DNA of 64,000 nt from Hordeum vulgare subsp. vulgare (taxonomy: Eukaryota; Streptophyta; Magnoliopsida; Poales; Poaceae). The stretch is from the NCBI RefSeq assembly GCF_904849725.1, contig NC_058521.1:145232744-145296743 (forward strand), in the 5' to 3' direction. This document shows, piece after piece, positions 1-10,659 of the stretch. Under the pieces are notes generated by a model. The model was not told the origin of the DNA, did not search any database, and saw nothing but the letters and a program-made list of their open reading frames with translations. Each line of letters begins with the position of its first letter. The first letter of the stretch is position 1. A program made the translations under genes and the position numbers.

Positions 1-297
1 GGAGAGGTGCTTCCCGATGTCATTGGCATCGATCTTGTGCTTATTGGTGAACTCTGTGATCATCATGTGGTTGGCGTTGAGTCCATGTTCCACCATCCCT
101 TGGCACTTGAAGACTTGCTGCTCCATTGCTTCAAGCCTCGCCTCCATGCTTCCGGTCTTCTTGGGCCCCTCAACATCACGGATGTGCAGCACCCCCTCAC
201 GCATCTCGATAGATTGAGGGTGTTGCAGCACTCCTGCGAGGTAGGGATTGATGACCTTCTCGAAGAACTTGTCCTTCGGAGCTTTTGGGGACGCCAT
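1..297 (-). CDS. Small ORF downstream of pol in element A, function unknown, cut by window edge
   Basis: An uninterrupted frame of 99 codons starts at ATG (295-297) and runs off the window edge. The product begins MASPKAPKDKFFEKV and contains a Glu/Gln-rich, probably helical stretch (MEARLEAMEQQVFKCQ). It lies after integrase, where env-like or accessory ORFs occur in Athila-group elements. No membrane segment is visible. I recognise it only as an ORF that recurs at this position in Triticeae Athila-type elements and cannot assign a function. Unlike gag and pol of the same element, this frame has no stop or frameshift in the visible part. A U3-like module lies 160-210 bp upstream. Confidence 0.6.
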   Translation of the reverse strand, partial: MASPKAPKDKFFEKVINPYLAGVLQHPQSIEMREGVLHIRDVEGPKKTGSMEARLEAMEQQVFKCQGMVEHGLNANHMMITEFTNKHKIDANDIGKHLS

Positions 298-376
298 AGC
301 GATCTAGATCTCTCTGCACAACAGCTCGAAACGAAAATAGAGGAAAATTGCGTGATACGAGGGTCAGACCTTTTGG

Positions 377-505
377 GAGAATATATAATGATTTTTTTCC
401 GACCAGAAGGAGTACTCCGCAAGAAAACGGAGTCCGGGACGCACATGAGGTGGTCACAAGCCCCCCAGGCGCGGCCAGGGGGTGGCCCGCGCCTGGCAGG
501 CTTGT
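377..505 (-). promoter_or_regulatory. Internal promoter-like module upstream of element A's 3' ORF
   Basis: On the minus strand this holds a GC-rich inverted repeat (outer arms 456-462 and 499-505, ACAAGCC/GGCTTGT), then a GGAAAAAAATCAT box and a TATATATTC stretch near 380-390. It ends about 80 bp before the ATG of the 3' ORF. The same hairpin and A-rich box occur in the U3 of the surrounding LTRs (6650-6704 in this element). Promoter activity is inferred, not shown. Confidence 0.45.
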
Positions 506-579
506 CGCCTCCTCGTGCACTTTCCGGACTACTTTAAATTTTTCTAATTTTCTAAAAATTCCAAAACGGAGAAAAATTC

Positions 580-1974
580 CTACTGGAAAAGTTTTGGAGT
601 CCGTTTACTTACCGAATCACATACCTCTTCGTTTTCGGAGTCTGAAACAAGCTGATAAATATCCCTTATGTACTCCTCGGGAGTTATGGTATTGATAATA
701 TTGCTTTCAACATTTATGGGAGTACCTGAGATATAATGCTTGATTCTTTGTCCATTTACCACTCTCAGAAAATTACCTTCCGTGTTGTTGATCTTGATGG
801 CACAGGAATGATATACTTCCTCAACAATGTAAGGACCTTCCCATTTAGAGAGAAGCTTGCCTGCAAAAAATCTTAAACGAGAATTATATAGCAAGACATA
901 ATCACCTACATTGAACTCACGTTTTTGTATCCTTTTATCATGCCACCTCTTAACCTTTTCTTTGAACAACCTGGCATTTTCATATGCGTGAGCTCTCCAT
1001 TCATCAAGCGAGCTAATATCAAATAACCTCTTCTCACCAGCAAGTTTGAAAACAAAGTTGAGCTCTTTGATTGCCCAATAAGCCTTATGCTCTAGCTTAA
1101 GAGGTAAATGACATGCATTACCGGAAACCATTTTGTACGGAGACATGCCCATGGGATTCTTATAAGCAGTTCTATAAGACCACAGTGCATCATCGAGCTT
1201 CTTAGACCAATTCTTTCTAGACCTATTAAGAGTCTTTTGCAGAATTAGTTTAAGTTCCCTATTACTTAGCTCTACTTGGCCATTGGACTGAGGATGGTAG
1301 GGAGATGCAACTCTATGATTGACATCATACTTAGCAAGCGTTTTACGGAAAGCACCATGAATGAAATGTGAACCACCATCGGTCATTAGATATCTAGGGA
1401 CTCCAAATCTAGGGAAAATAACTTCTTTAAGCATCTTGATAGAGGTGTTGTGATCAGCACTACTAGTTGGGATAGCTTCTACCCACTTAGTAACGTAATC
1501 AACAACAACTAGGATATGAGTATACCCATTGGATTTTGGAAAAGGTCCCATATAATCAAAGCCCCAAACATCAAATGGTTCAATGACAAGTGAATAATTC
1601 ATAGGCATTTCCTCACGTTTACTGATATTACCTATTCTTTGACATTCGTCACAAGATAGGACAAACTTACGGGCATCCTTAAAGAGAGTGGGCCAATAGA
1701 AACCTGATTGCAATACCTTGTGTGCAGTTCTATCTCCCGCATGGTGTCCTCCGTAAGCCTCAGAGTGACACTTCTGTAGGATATGTCCCTGTTCATGTTC
1801 AGGTACACAACGTCTAATAACACCATCTACTCCTTCCTTATAAAGGTGAGGATCATCCCAAAAGTAATGTCTCAAATCAAAGAAGAATTTCTTCTTTTGC
1901 TAGTATGTGAAACTAGGTGGTATATATTTGGCAACGATATAATTTGCATAATCAGCATACCACGGTGTACTACG
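580..1974 (-). pseudogene. Integrase of element A (3' part of pol), one internal stop
   Basis: This is the integrase, which would insert the cDNA into the genome. In the 431-residue open part an HHCC zinc finger is visible (His around 37-45, Cys75, Cys78). The catalytic triad is complete: Asp107 (FDYMG), Asp166 (TDGGSHF) and Glu202 (QVELSNRE), with 35 residues between the second Asp and the Glu. A basic C-terminal part with GDYVLLYNSRLRFFAGKL follows. The frame is continuous with the upstream PR-RT-RH frame across 1876-1974. Two in-frame stops break it: TGA at 1975-1977 and TAG at 1900-1902. The open segment lacks an ATG because it is an internal piece of a polyprotein. The integrase domain itself looks intact. 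Confidence 0.93.
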
Positions 1975-4163
1975 TCAAGTATTGATGACATTCAATTGCT
2001 CATGAGGAAAGCTATCCTTAATAGGTTGTGGGTCATCAAGAACATTCTCCAACCTAGACAAGTTATCTGCTACGGGGTTCTCAGCACCCTTCATATTGAC
2101 AACATGCAAATCACATTCTTGTAGCAAGAGAACCCATCTGATAAGTCTAGGTTTAGCATCTTTCTTTTCCATGAGATACTTAATAGCAGCGTGATCAGTG
2201 TGAATAGTGACTTTGGAATCAACTATGTAAGATCTGAACTTTTCACATGCAAACACGACTGCTAAAAATTCCTTTTCAGTAGTAGCATAGTTTCTTTGGG
2301 CACTGTCCAGAGTTTTACTAGCATAATGAATAACATTCAACTTCTTATCAACTCTTTGTACTAGAACAGCACCAACAGCATAATCTCTAGCATCACACAT
2401 GATTTCAAAAGGTAAGTTCCAATAGGGTGGTTGAACAATAGGCGTAGTTATCAAGGCCTTTTTAGGTATTTCGAAGGCTTCCTCACAATCATCGTCAAAA
2501 ACAAAAGGAATATCCTTTTGCAAGAGATTGGTAAGAGGCCTAGAATTCTTAGAAAAGTCCTTAATGAACCTTCTATAGGAACCAGCATGACCAAGGAAAC
2601 TTCTTATACCTTTGATATCTGTAGGGCATGGCATTTTCTCGATCGCATCAACCTTAGCCTTATCAACTTGAATACCACTTTCAGAAATTTTATGTCCTAA
2701 GACGAAGCCTTCATTAACCATAAAGTGGCACTTCTCCAAATTCAAGACAAGGTTGGTGTCTTTACATCTCTGCAAAACTCGATCAAGGTTGTTGAGGCAA
2801 TCATCAAATGAAGACCCGTAAACGGAGAAGTCATCCATGAAAACCTCAACAATCTTTTCACAAAAGTCAGAGAATATAGCCATCATACATCTTTGAAAGG
2901 TAGCAGGTGCATTACATAAGCCAAAAGGCATACGTCTGTAAGCAAAGGTACCGAAAGGGCAGGTGAAAGTGGTTTTCTCCTGATCAGATTGTGCAACAGG
3001 TATTTGGGAGAAACCAGAATATCCATATAGAAAGCAGAAGTGTGTGTGTTTAGACAATCTTTCTAGCATTTGGTCAATAAAAGGCAAAGGGTAATGATCC
3101 TTCCTAGTGGCCTTATTCAATTTCCTAAAATCAATCACCATCCTATAGCCAGTAATAATCCTCTGTGGGATCAATTCATCTTTATCATTAGGGACAACGG
3201 TAATACCTCCCTTCTTAGGGACGCAATGCACCGGACTTACCCAATCACTATGAGCAACAGGATAGATAATACCTGCTTCCAGGAGCTTTAGTATTTCTTT
3301 TCTTACTACCTCTTTCATCTTAGGATTTAATCTCCGTTGATGATCGGCAACTGGTTTGGAATCAGGATCGGTTTTAATCTTGTGCTGGCATAGAGTGGGA
3401 CTAATGCCCTTAAGATCATCAAGAGTATATCCAATAGCAGCACGGTGCTTCCTGAGAGTTTTTAGTGACTTCTTTTCTTCATGCTCTGAGAGGCTAGAAC
3501 TAATAATAACATGGTATATCTCTTTTTTATCAAGATAAGCATACTTAAGAGTATCAGGCAACTGTTTAAGCTCGAACACAGGATCACCCTTTGGTGGGGG
3601 TGGATCTCCAAGCAGTTCAATAGGCAAATTATTATTAAGGATAGGATGTTGTTCAAAGATAACTCTATCTATCGCATTCCTTTCATCCATATGCATATCA
3701 TTTTCATGCTCAAGCAAGTATTGCTCTAAAGGATCAGTAGGAGGCACAACAATAGAAGCTAGGGAAATAATTTCATCCTTACTAGACAATTCTTTTTCAT
3801 GAGGTTGTCTACCAAACTTGGAGAAATTGAACTCATGTGACACTCCTTCAAAGCCAACAGTGACAGTTTGCTTCTCACAGTCAATATGAGCATCGACGGT
3901 ATTGAGAAAAGGTCTGCCAAGTATGATGGGACAAAAGTTATATTGTGTGGTAGCCAGAACCAGAAAATCAGCAGGATACTTAGTTTTACCACACAAGACA
4001 TCAACATCTCTAACAATTCCCAAAGGGTTAATAGTATCTCTATTGGCAAGCTGAATAGTGACATCAATAGGGTCCATCTCAACAGGTGCAATCTCGTCTT
4101 TAATTTCATCATATAAAGATTGAGGTATTGCACTAACACTAGCACCTACGTCACATAAACCAT
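1975..4163 (-). pseudogene. Protease-RT-RNase H region of element A pol
   Basis: The minus-strand frame starts with the aspartic protease motif DVGAS (4138-4152) and ILGRPFLNT. It continues through reverse transcriptase (fingers [14 protein letters not shown], motif FMDDFSVYG at residues 413-416 counted from 4077) and ends in RNase H ([26 protein letters not shown]). From 4077 it is open for 700 codons and ends at TGA 1975-1977; the same frame continues as integrase. RT motif A reads [10 protein letters not shown] where the family has FLDGYSGFSQ, so the first catalytic Asp is Tyr (codon 3025-3027). Gag lies in another frame upstream. The element therefore could not supply RT in its present state. 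Confidence 0.94.
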
Positions 4164-5372
4164 GATAGCAATGATGTCATATCTTAAACAAACAACAGGC
4201 GTGCCAACAGCAGGCCTATGTTTGTCTCTAGCATGTGGTTTAGCAATTCTAGCAGCATCTTCACAGAAGTGAATATCATGGCCATCAACATTGTAGGATA
4301 GGAGATCTTTGATAATAGCAATGCTAGGTTCAACTCTAATTTTCTCAGGGGGTGTAGGTGTTCTAATGTTGCCCCTACGTATCACAGTTGAAACTTTAGA
4401 ATAATCCTTTATCCTAACAGGGAAAGGTGGTTTCTCAATGTAAGAACTAGGAACAATAGGATCATTATAAGCAATGAATTTCTCTTCAACTGGATTGGTT
4501 TTAATTACATTGACTTCTAAGGGAGGATGGTATTGAAACCACTTCTCTTTAGGGAGATCAATATGAGCAGCAAATGATTCACACAATGAAGCTACTATCT
4601 CAGAGTCAAGTCCATATTTAGCGCTAAAATCACAAAAAGTATTTGTTTCAACAAAGGATTTAACGCAATCAAACTTGAAATTCATACCTGACTCCTTACC
4701 TTCATCAAACTCCCAATCTTCAGAGTTGCGTTTAATTCTTTCCAATAAATTCCATTTGAAGTCAATATCTCTCTTCATAAAAGAACCGGTACAAGAAGTG
4801 TCAAGCATGGTGCGATTATCATGAGAAAGCCGGGCATAGAAGTTCTGAATGATAATTTCTCTCGAGAGCTCATGGTTGGGGCAAGAATATAACATTGATT
4901 TAAGCCTCCCCCCAAGCTTGAGCTATACTTTCTCTGTCACGAGGCCAAATATTATAAATATAATTCCGATCACGATGTACCAAATGCATAGGATAAAACC
5001 TTCGATGAAATTCCAATTTCAATCGGTTGTAGTTCCATGATCCAGTATCATCACATAGCCTATACCATGTCAATGCTTTATCCCTCAAAGATAGGGGAAA
5101 GACCTTCTTCTTACCTCATCCTCGGGCAAACCTGCAAGCTTAAATAAACCACAAACTTCATCTACATAGATTAGATGCAAGTCAGGATGTGATGTTCCAT
5201 CTTCTTTAAAAGGATTAGCCAGCAGTTTCTCAAGCATACCCGGAGGAAATTCATAGAAAATATTTTCTGTAGGTGCAGCAGATTGAGGAGCAACTCCTTG
5301 TGCTTCCATTCGAGGTGAAGATACCCCGAACAAGATCCTCAAAGGATTAGTTTCCTTAGTAACAAGTGACAA
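4146..5372 (-). pseudogene. Gag of element A, frameshifted
   Basis: Three overlapping frames together give a gag-like protein: 5085-5372 (GVSSPRMEAQGVAPQSAA, then LLANPFKEDGTSHPDLHLIY), 4900-5088 (DKALTWYRLCDDTGSWNYN, the Retrotrans_gag core, and RESIAQAWGE) and 4146-4895 (ending near the protease junction). Frame arithmetic requires two shifts, near 5086 and near 4897, and another at about 4150 to enter the protease frame. No good ATG is seen at the 5' end, so the start is uncertain. The product would form the virus-like particle. It is clearly non-functional here. Confidence 0.8.
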
Positions 5373-5434
5373 TAAATTTCAGCACACTATATAAATGTTT
5401 CCTTACCAAATTTCATTTACCAAAGGCGCTTCAC

Positions 5435-5452
5435 TCCCCGGCAACGGCGCCA
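5435..5452 (-). other. Primer binding site of element A (tRNA-Asp type)
   Basis: The plus strand reads TCCCCGGCAACGGCGCCA, which is the 3' end of plant tRNA-Asp; the minus strand is therefore the complementary primer site TGGCGCCGTTGCCGGGGA. It lies 11 bp inside the LTR boundary, as in Athila-group elements. The match is full length and the site looks intact. Confidence 0.92.
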
Positions 5453-5463
5453 GAAAAGAGTCT

Positions 5464-6981
5464 TGATGACCCACAAGTGTAGGGGATCTATCATGGTCCT
5501 TTCAATAAGTAAGAGTGTCGAACCCAACGAGGAGCAGAAGGATCTAACAAGTGGTTTTCACCAAGATATTCTGTGCAAGCACTGAAATTATCGGTAACAG
5601 ATAGTTGTGATAAGAAGATTCATAGAAAGTAGCAAGTAACAATAGTAGCAAAGGTGCAGCAAAATGGCCCAATCCCTTTTGTAGCAAGGGACAAGCCTGG
5701 ACAAACTCTTATAGGATGTAAAGCGCTCCCGAGGACACACGGGAATTTCTGTCAAGCTAGTTTTCATCATGTTCATACGATTTGCGTTCGCTACTTTGAT
5801 AGTTTGATATGTGGGTGGACCGATGCTTGGGTGCTGCTCTTACTTGGACAAACATCCCACTTATGATTAACCCCTCTCGCAAGCATCTGCAATTACGAAA
5901 GAAGAATTAAGACAAAGTCTAACCATAGCATTAAAATAGTGGATCCAAATCAGTCCCTTACGAAGCAACGCATAAACTAGGGTTTAAGCTTCTGTCACTC
6001 TAGCAACCCATCATCTACTTACTACTTCCCAATGCCTTCCTCTAGGCCCAAATAATGGTGAAGTGTTATGTAGTCGACGTTCACATGACACCACTAGAGG
6101 AAAACAACATACGATGCATCAAAATATCGAACGAATACCAAATTCACATGACTACTTATAGCATGACTTATCCCATGTCCTCACGAACAAAAGTGACTAC
6201 TCACAAAGCATAATTATATTCATGACCAGAGAGGTATTGAATAGCATCAAGGATCTGAACATATAATCTTCCACCGAGTAATCCAACTAGCATCAACTAC
6301 AAAGAGTAATTAACACTACTAGCAACCTTACAAGTACCAATCGGAGTCGCGAGACAGAGATTGGTTACAAGAGATGAACTAGGGTTTGGAGATGAGATGG
6401 TGCTGATGAATATGTTGATAGTGATGAGTCCCCTCCGATGAGAGGAGTGTTGGTGATGACGATGGCGACGATCCCCCCCCTGGGAGGGAAGTTTCCCCGG
6501 AAGGACGGCACTGCCGGAGCTCTAGATTGGTTCTGCTCAAGTTCCGCCTCGTGGTGGCGGCGATTCCTCCCGAAAGCCTCCTCTTGATTTTTTCTGGAAC
6601 GAAACCCTCCTTATAGCAAAAGAGGGGAGCCAGAGGGCCAACAGGGAGCCCACAAGCCCCCTAGGCGCGGCCAGGGGGGTAGGTCACGCCTAGTAGGCTT
6701 GTGGCCTCCTGGTGGCTCCCCTCTAGTACTTCTTCCGCCCAGTATTTTTTAAATTCCAAAATAATTCCTTGTTGATTTTCACGGCTTTTGGATTTGCGCA
6801 GAATAGGTATCTCACACTTGCTCCTTTTTCAGGCCAGAATTCCAGCTGCCGACATTCTCCCTCTTCATGTAAACCTTGTAAAATAGGAGAGAAAAGGCAT
6901 AAGTATTGTGCCGTGAAGTATAATAACATCCCATAAAGCGATAAATATCAACATAAAAGCATGATGCAAAATGGACGTATC
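5464..6981 (-). repeat. 5' LTR of element A (1518 bp)
   Basis: In sense (minus) orientation it starts TGATACGTCCATTTTGCATC and ends CTTGTGGGTCATCA, so it has TG...CA termini. It is the same family as solo LTR S2 (25974-27497). Promoter elements are visible: a GC-rich inverted repeat at 6650-6704, a GCTATAAGG TATA box at about 6612-6620, and a CAGAAAAAATCA box just downstream. The outer end abuts element B's LTR at 6982. Confidence 0.9.
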
Positions 6982-7066
6982 ACTCCCCTTGTGTCGAATC
7001 AATAAATTTGGGTTGAATACTCTACCCTCGAAAACTGTTGCGATCCCCTATACTTGTGGGTTATCT
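6982..7066 (+). repeat. Right-hand fragment of element B 5' LTR
   Basis: It matches the last ~85 bp of the 3' LTR (15014-15096): CTCCCCTTGTGTCGAATC through CTTGTGGGTTATC. The 3' LTR ends in ATCA but this copy ends in ATCT, so the terminal CA is mutated. The rest of the LTR lies left of element A, outside the window. Confidence 0.9.
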
Positions 7067-7077
7067 AGACATTTTTC

Positions 7078-7093
7078 TGGCGCCGTTGCCGGG
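7078..7093 (+). other. Primer binding site of element B (tRNA-Asp type)
   Basis: TGGCGCCGTTGCCGGG is complementary to the 3' end of tRNA-Asp for 16 bases and sits 11 bp after the LTR end. The fourth G and following base of the full site are changed (gggagc). Confidence 0.9.
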
Positions 7094-7143
7094 AGCATAG
7101 CTCTATTCCCTGAGTCACTTGGGATTTATATCTGTTGATCACT

Positions 7144-9870
7144 ATGAGGAATCCTAGAGATCCAAAAACTAAAGTCTTGCCCTCAACTACGAGGACAGGT
7201 AAGGAACTGCCATCTAGCTCTGCACTTGATTCACCTTTAGTTATGAGTAAATTTGCGACACCACCACCTACTAGTAATTCTGATATGTCGCATGTGCTTG
7301 ATGATGCTACTTCTGGTATCCATGATGCTTATGATGATGCTTTGTTTGATAATGATATGCCACTGGGTGAATTTCTTGATGCACAAATTGCTAGAGTTAC
7401 TGCTGAATCTGATGATACTTCTAAAACTGATGAAATTATTGAATTTGAACCTGTTGTGACACCTGTTAGACCTAGCTCTCCAAGATATGAATTGCCTAAT
7501 ATACCTAAGGGTTATGTTATGGAGGGAGAGGTAGCTGAAGACTTTATTGCTTGTAAGGATAGCTATGATCTTGAGAATTTATTACGCAAGTGGAAAGAAA
7601 AATCTATGAATGCTAGAATGAAATATGATCCTAAGTTTGCTACTTCACCCATCTTTGTTAGTGATAAGGATTATGAATTCTCTGTCGATCCTGAGTTAAT
7701 CACTTTGGTTGAATCTGATCCTTTTCATGGTTATGAATCTGAAACTGTTGTAGCACATGTTACTAAACTGAATGATATAGCCACCCTATTCACTAATGAG
7801 GAAAAAAATTCGCTATTACTATATCCTTAAGTTGTTTCCTTTCTCACTAAAGGGTGATGTTAAAACTTGGTTTACTTCTCTTTCTCCTGGTTGTGTGCGT
7901 AGTCCCCAGGATATGATATACTACTTCTCTGAGAAATATTTTCCTGCCCATAAGAAACAAGCTGCCTTGAAGGATATATATAACTTTGTGCAAATTGAAG
8001 AAGAGAGTCTCCCACAAGCTTGGGGGAGGCTTGTCCACTTACTTAATGCTTTGCCTAATCACCCTCTTAAGAAAAATGAAATACTTGATATCTTTTATAA
8101 TGGACTAACCGATGCTCCTAGGGACCACCTAGATAGTTGTGTTGGTTGTGTTTTCAGGGAACGAACTGTGGAACAAGCTGAAATTCTATTGAATAATATC
8201 TTGAGCAATGATAATGCTTGGACTATTCCCGAACCACCTCCGAAGCCAACTCCGAAGAAAAGAGGTATTCTATTCCTCAGTCCTGAAGATATGCAAGAAA
8301 CCAAGAAATCTATGCAAGAGAAAGGTATTAAATCTGAAGATGTTAAGAATCTACCACCTATTGAAGAAATACATAGTCTTGATAACCCGACACAGGTAGT
8401 AGAGGTAGATTCAATGAGAGTGATATTCCTTATGATAAACCTGCTAGCTTATGCTTAGATGAATTTGATAACTTTGTTGCCAAACAACAAAGTTTTAATG
8501 ATTATGTTAGCAGACAACTGAAACAAAATGCTCGTATGATTAATCATATAAGTGCTTGTGTCGATAGAAATGTTAATGATCTTAAGCTTATTGGTAAACA
8601 TGCTTCTATGGTCACTACTCAAGTAGAACAAGTACTTAAGGCTCAAAATGACTTGCTTAATGAATTGAATGACAATTCTGTTAGAGTTGTTACTAGAGGT
8701 GGTAGAATGACTTAGGTACCTTTGTATCCTGAGGGCCATCCTAAGAGAATTGAACAAGATTCTCAAGGAGTTAATACTGATGCACCTAGTTATCCTGGTA
8801 ATAGGAAGAAAAAGGAAGATGATAGGAACTTGCATGCTAGTAAACCGGTTGCTGTTACACCTGAGAATTCAAATGATGTTTCTATTTCTGATGCCGAAAC
8901 ACAATCTGGTGATGAACATGAGCCTAGTGATAATATTGATAACGATGTTCATGTTGAAGCTCAACCTAGTAATGATAATGATGTGGAGATTGAACCTGCT
9001 ATTGATCTTGATAACCCACAACCTAAGAACAAGAGATATGATAAGAATGATTTTATTGCAAGGAAGCATAGTAAAGAAAGAGAACCATGGGTTCAGAAAC
9101 CCATGCCCTTCCCTCCCAAACCATCCAAGAAAAAGGATGATGAGGATTTTGAGCGCTTTGTTGAAATGATTAGACCTATCTTTTTGCAAATGTGTTTGAC
9201 TGATATGCTTAAAATGTCTCCTTATGCTAAGTACATGAAAGATATTGTGACTAATAAAAGAAATATACCTGATGTTGAGATTTCCACCATGCTTGCTAAT
9301 TACACTTTTAAGGGTGGGACTCCTAAGAAACTAGGTGATCCCAGAGTGCCCACTATACCTTGCTCCATTAAAGGAAATTATGTTAGAACTGCTTTATGTG
9401 ATCTTGGAGCCGGTGTTAGTGTTATGCTTTTCTCTTTATACCGTAGACTTGAATTGGATAAGTTGACACCTACTGAAATTTGTTTGCAAATGGCCGACAA
9501 ATCAACTCCTTTACCTATCGGCATTTGCGAGGATGTGCCTGTTGTGGTTGCGAACGTTACTATCTTAACGGACTTTGTTATTCTTGATATTCCCGAGGAT
9601 GATGCCATGGCGGTCATCCTTGGAAGACCCTTTTTAAACACTATAGGGTCTGTTATTGATTGCAACAAAGGCAATGTCACTTTGCATGTTAATGGTAATG
9701 AGCACACGGTGCACTTTCCGAAGAAACAATATCGAGTTCATTGCATTAATGCTATTGAAAAATCTTCATCAATTATTATTGGAAGCTTTGAATTCCCTAT
9801 ACCTACTGTCAAGATGAAATATGATATACCTGTTATTGGGGATATGCACATCCCCGTTGAGGTAACCTAG
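7144..9870 (+). pseudogene. gag-protease of element B, two frame breaks and one stop
   Basis: It starts at ATG 7144 (MRNPRDPKTKVLPSTTRTG). An acidic N-terminal region is followed by the gag core (LFPFSLKGDVKTWFTSLSPG, then EESLPQAWGRL). A linker with KKRGILFLSPEDMQE and a long charged region follow, and a retropepsin-like domain ends the gene ([19 protein letters not shown]). The frame breaks at an extra A in an A-run near 7801-7807 and at a small deletion near 8415; a TAG at 8713-8715 replaces a Gln codon. The homologue in F1 (37505-40024) is uninterrupted over the shared part and shows what was lost. Product: particle protein plus protease, with no RT downstream. Confidence 0.92.
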
Positions 9871-10079
9871 TGATTATTTGAAAATTCTCCGGTTTTATGT
9901 GATTCGAAAAAAGTTTGTCAAGGAGACTTGATCAACCTCATTGACGAATTTCTTTTGATGACCATGAGATGGATGAATCTAGAAGTCACAACCTTCTGTT
10001 CCCAACTTTTACTTTTTGTTATTTAGTATAAAAATAATAAATATAGCTTTATTTTCCTGTTTTCTGCTTTATCCGTTCA
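9871..10079 (+). other. Spacer between gag-PR and U3-like module in B
   Basis: AT-rich non-coding sequence. A related stretch follows gag-PR in F1 (about 37330-37500) and F2 (about 47240-47410), including a conserved GATTCGAAAAA-like and CATCTCATGG-like text. No ORF or RNA gene is seen. Confidence 0.5.
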
Positions 10080-10316
10080 ATAAAAAATGACCTGAAAATA
10101 AAAGTTCTCCAAATGCCCTGAAATTCAAGTATGATTTTTTCTAGAATATTTAAGAATTTCTGAGATAGATAACTAGTTAGGGGGATGCACCAGGGGGCCA
10201 CGAGCCCAGGAGGCGCGCCCACCCCCCTGGGCGCGCCTGGCAGGCTCGTGGGTCCCACGTGCCCCCCTCCACTTATTCCAGCACCCATCTCCTTCTTCTA
10301 CCTCCAGAAAAAATCA
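10080..10316 (+). promoter_or_regulatory. Internal U3-like module upstream of B's ORF-1 gene
   Basis: It aligns by eye with the U3 of B's own 3' LTR (about 13828-14049). Both have AATAAAAGTTC, then a GACCTG/CCCTG stretch, GATTTTTT..GAATAT, the GC-rich inverted repeat (10198-10251; 13934-13984) and CAGAAAAAATCA (10305-10316; 14038-14049). The spacing from hairpin end to the CAGAAAAAATCA box is 54 bp in both places. The LTR copy has CTATATAG between the two; the internal copy has no evident TATA. I infer an old duplication of promoter sequence ahead of the second gene. Confidence 0.6.
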
Positions 10317-10659
10317 TTCCACAGCTCAAACCCGTGTTCTTGCTCATTTTGCTGCATTTTTCGATCTCCTTGTGCAAAGCCCCATTCACCAAACTGTTTT
10401 GGGGAATTGTTCCTTGGTATGTGACTCCTCCATTGATCCAATTAGTTTTTGTTCTAGTGCTTTATTCATTGCATATTATTGCTGCCTTGGTGACCCTGTT
10501 CTTGAGCTTTGCATGTTAATTTTAGTTGGTCCCAAGTAGTTTTGATGCATGATATGGCCTCTAGGAACTTGTAGGAGTAGTTGCCATGAGTTTTGTTAAA
10601 CTTTGTTCACTTTTATTTTGAGTCACTAAAAATTTCAGAGTTATTTCAGAAAAGGGAAG

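Larger units (their letters stand above)
1..6981 (-). mobile_element. Element A: Athila-type Gypsy LTR retrotransposon, 3' end outside window
   Basis: Read on the minus strand the order is 5' LTR (5464-6981), tRNA-Asp primer site (5435-5452), gag remnants, PR-RT-RNase H, integrase and a small 3' ORF running off position 1. Integrase after RNase H is the Ty3/Gypsy order. The tRNA-Asp primer site and the extra ORF after pol place it in the Athila/Tat group, near the Triticeae families Sabrina, WHAM and Fatima; I cannot name the family from sequence alone. It is inserted in the 5' LTR of element B: the text after 6981 continues B's LTR, and ctccc at 6982-6986 would be one copy of the target duplication. 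Its 3' LTR lies left of the window. Confidence 0.93.

Noticed and set aside
7..537. 176-codon plus-strand frame at the left edge
   Set aside because: It is the shadow of the minus-strand ORF 1-297 and the U3-like hairpin of element A; no recognisable protein.
10198..10251. GC-rich inverted repeat read as a bacterial-type terminator or a MITE
   Set aside because: No flanking duplication, fixed location in LTR and internal modules, plant context; treated as part of a promoter module instead.
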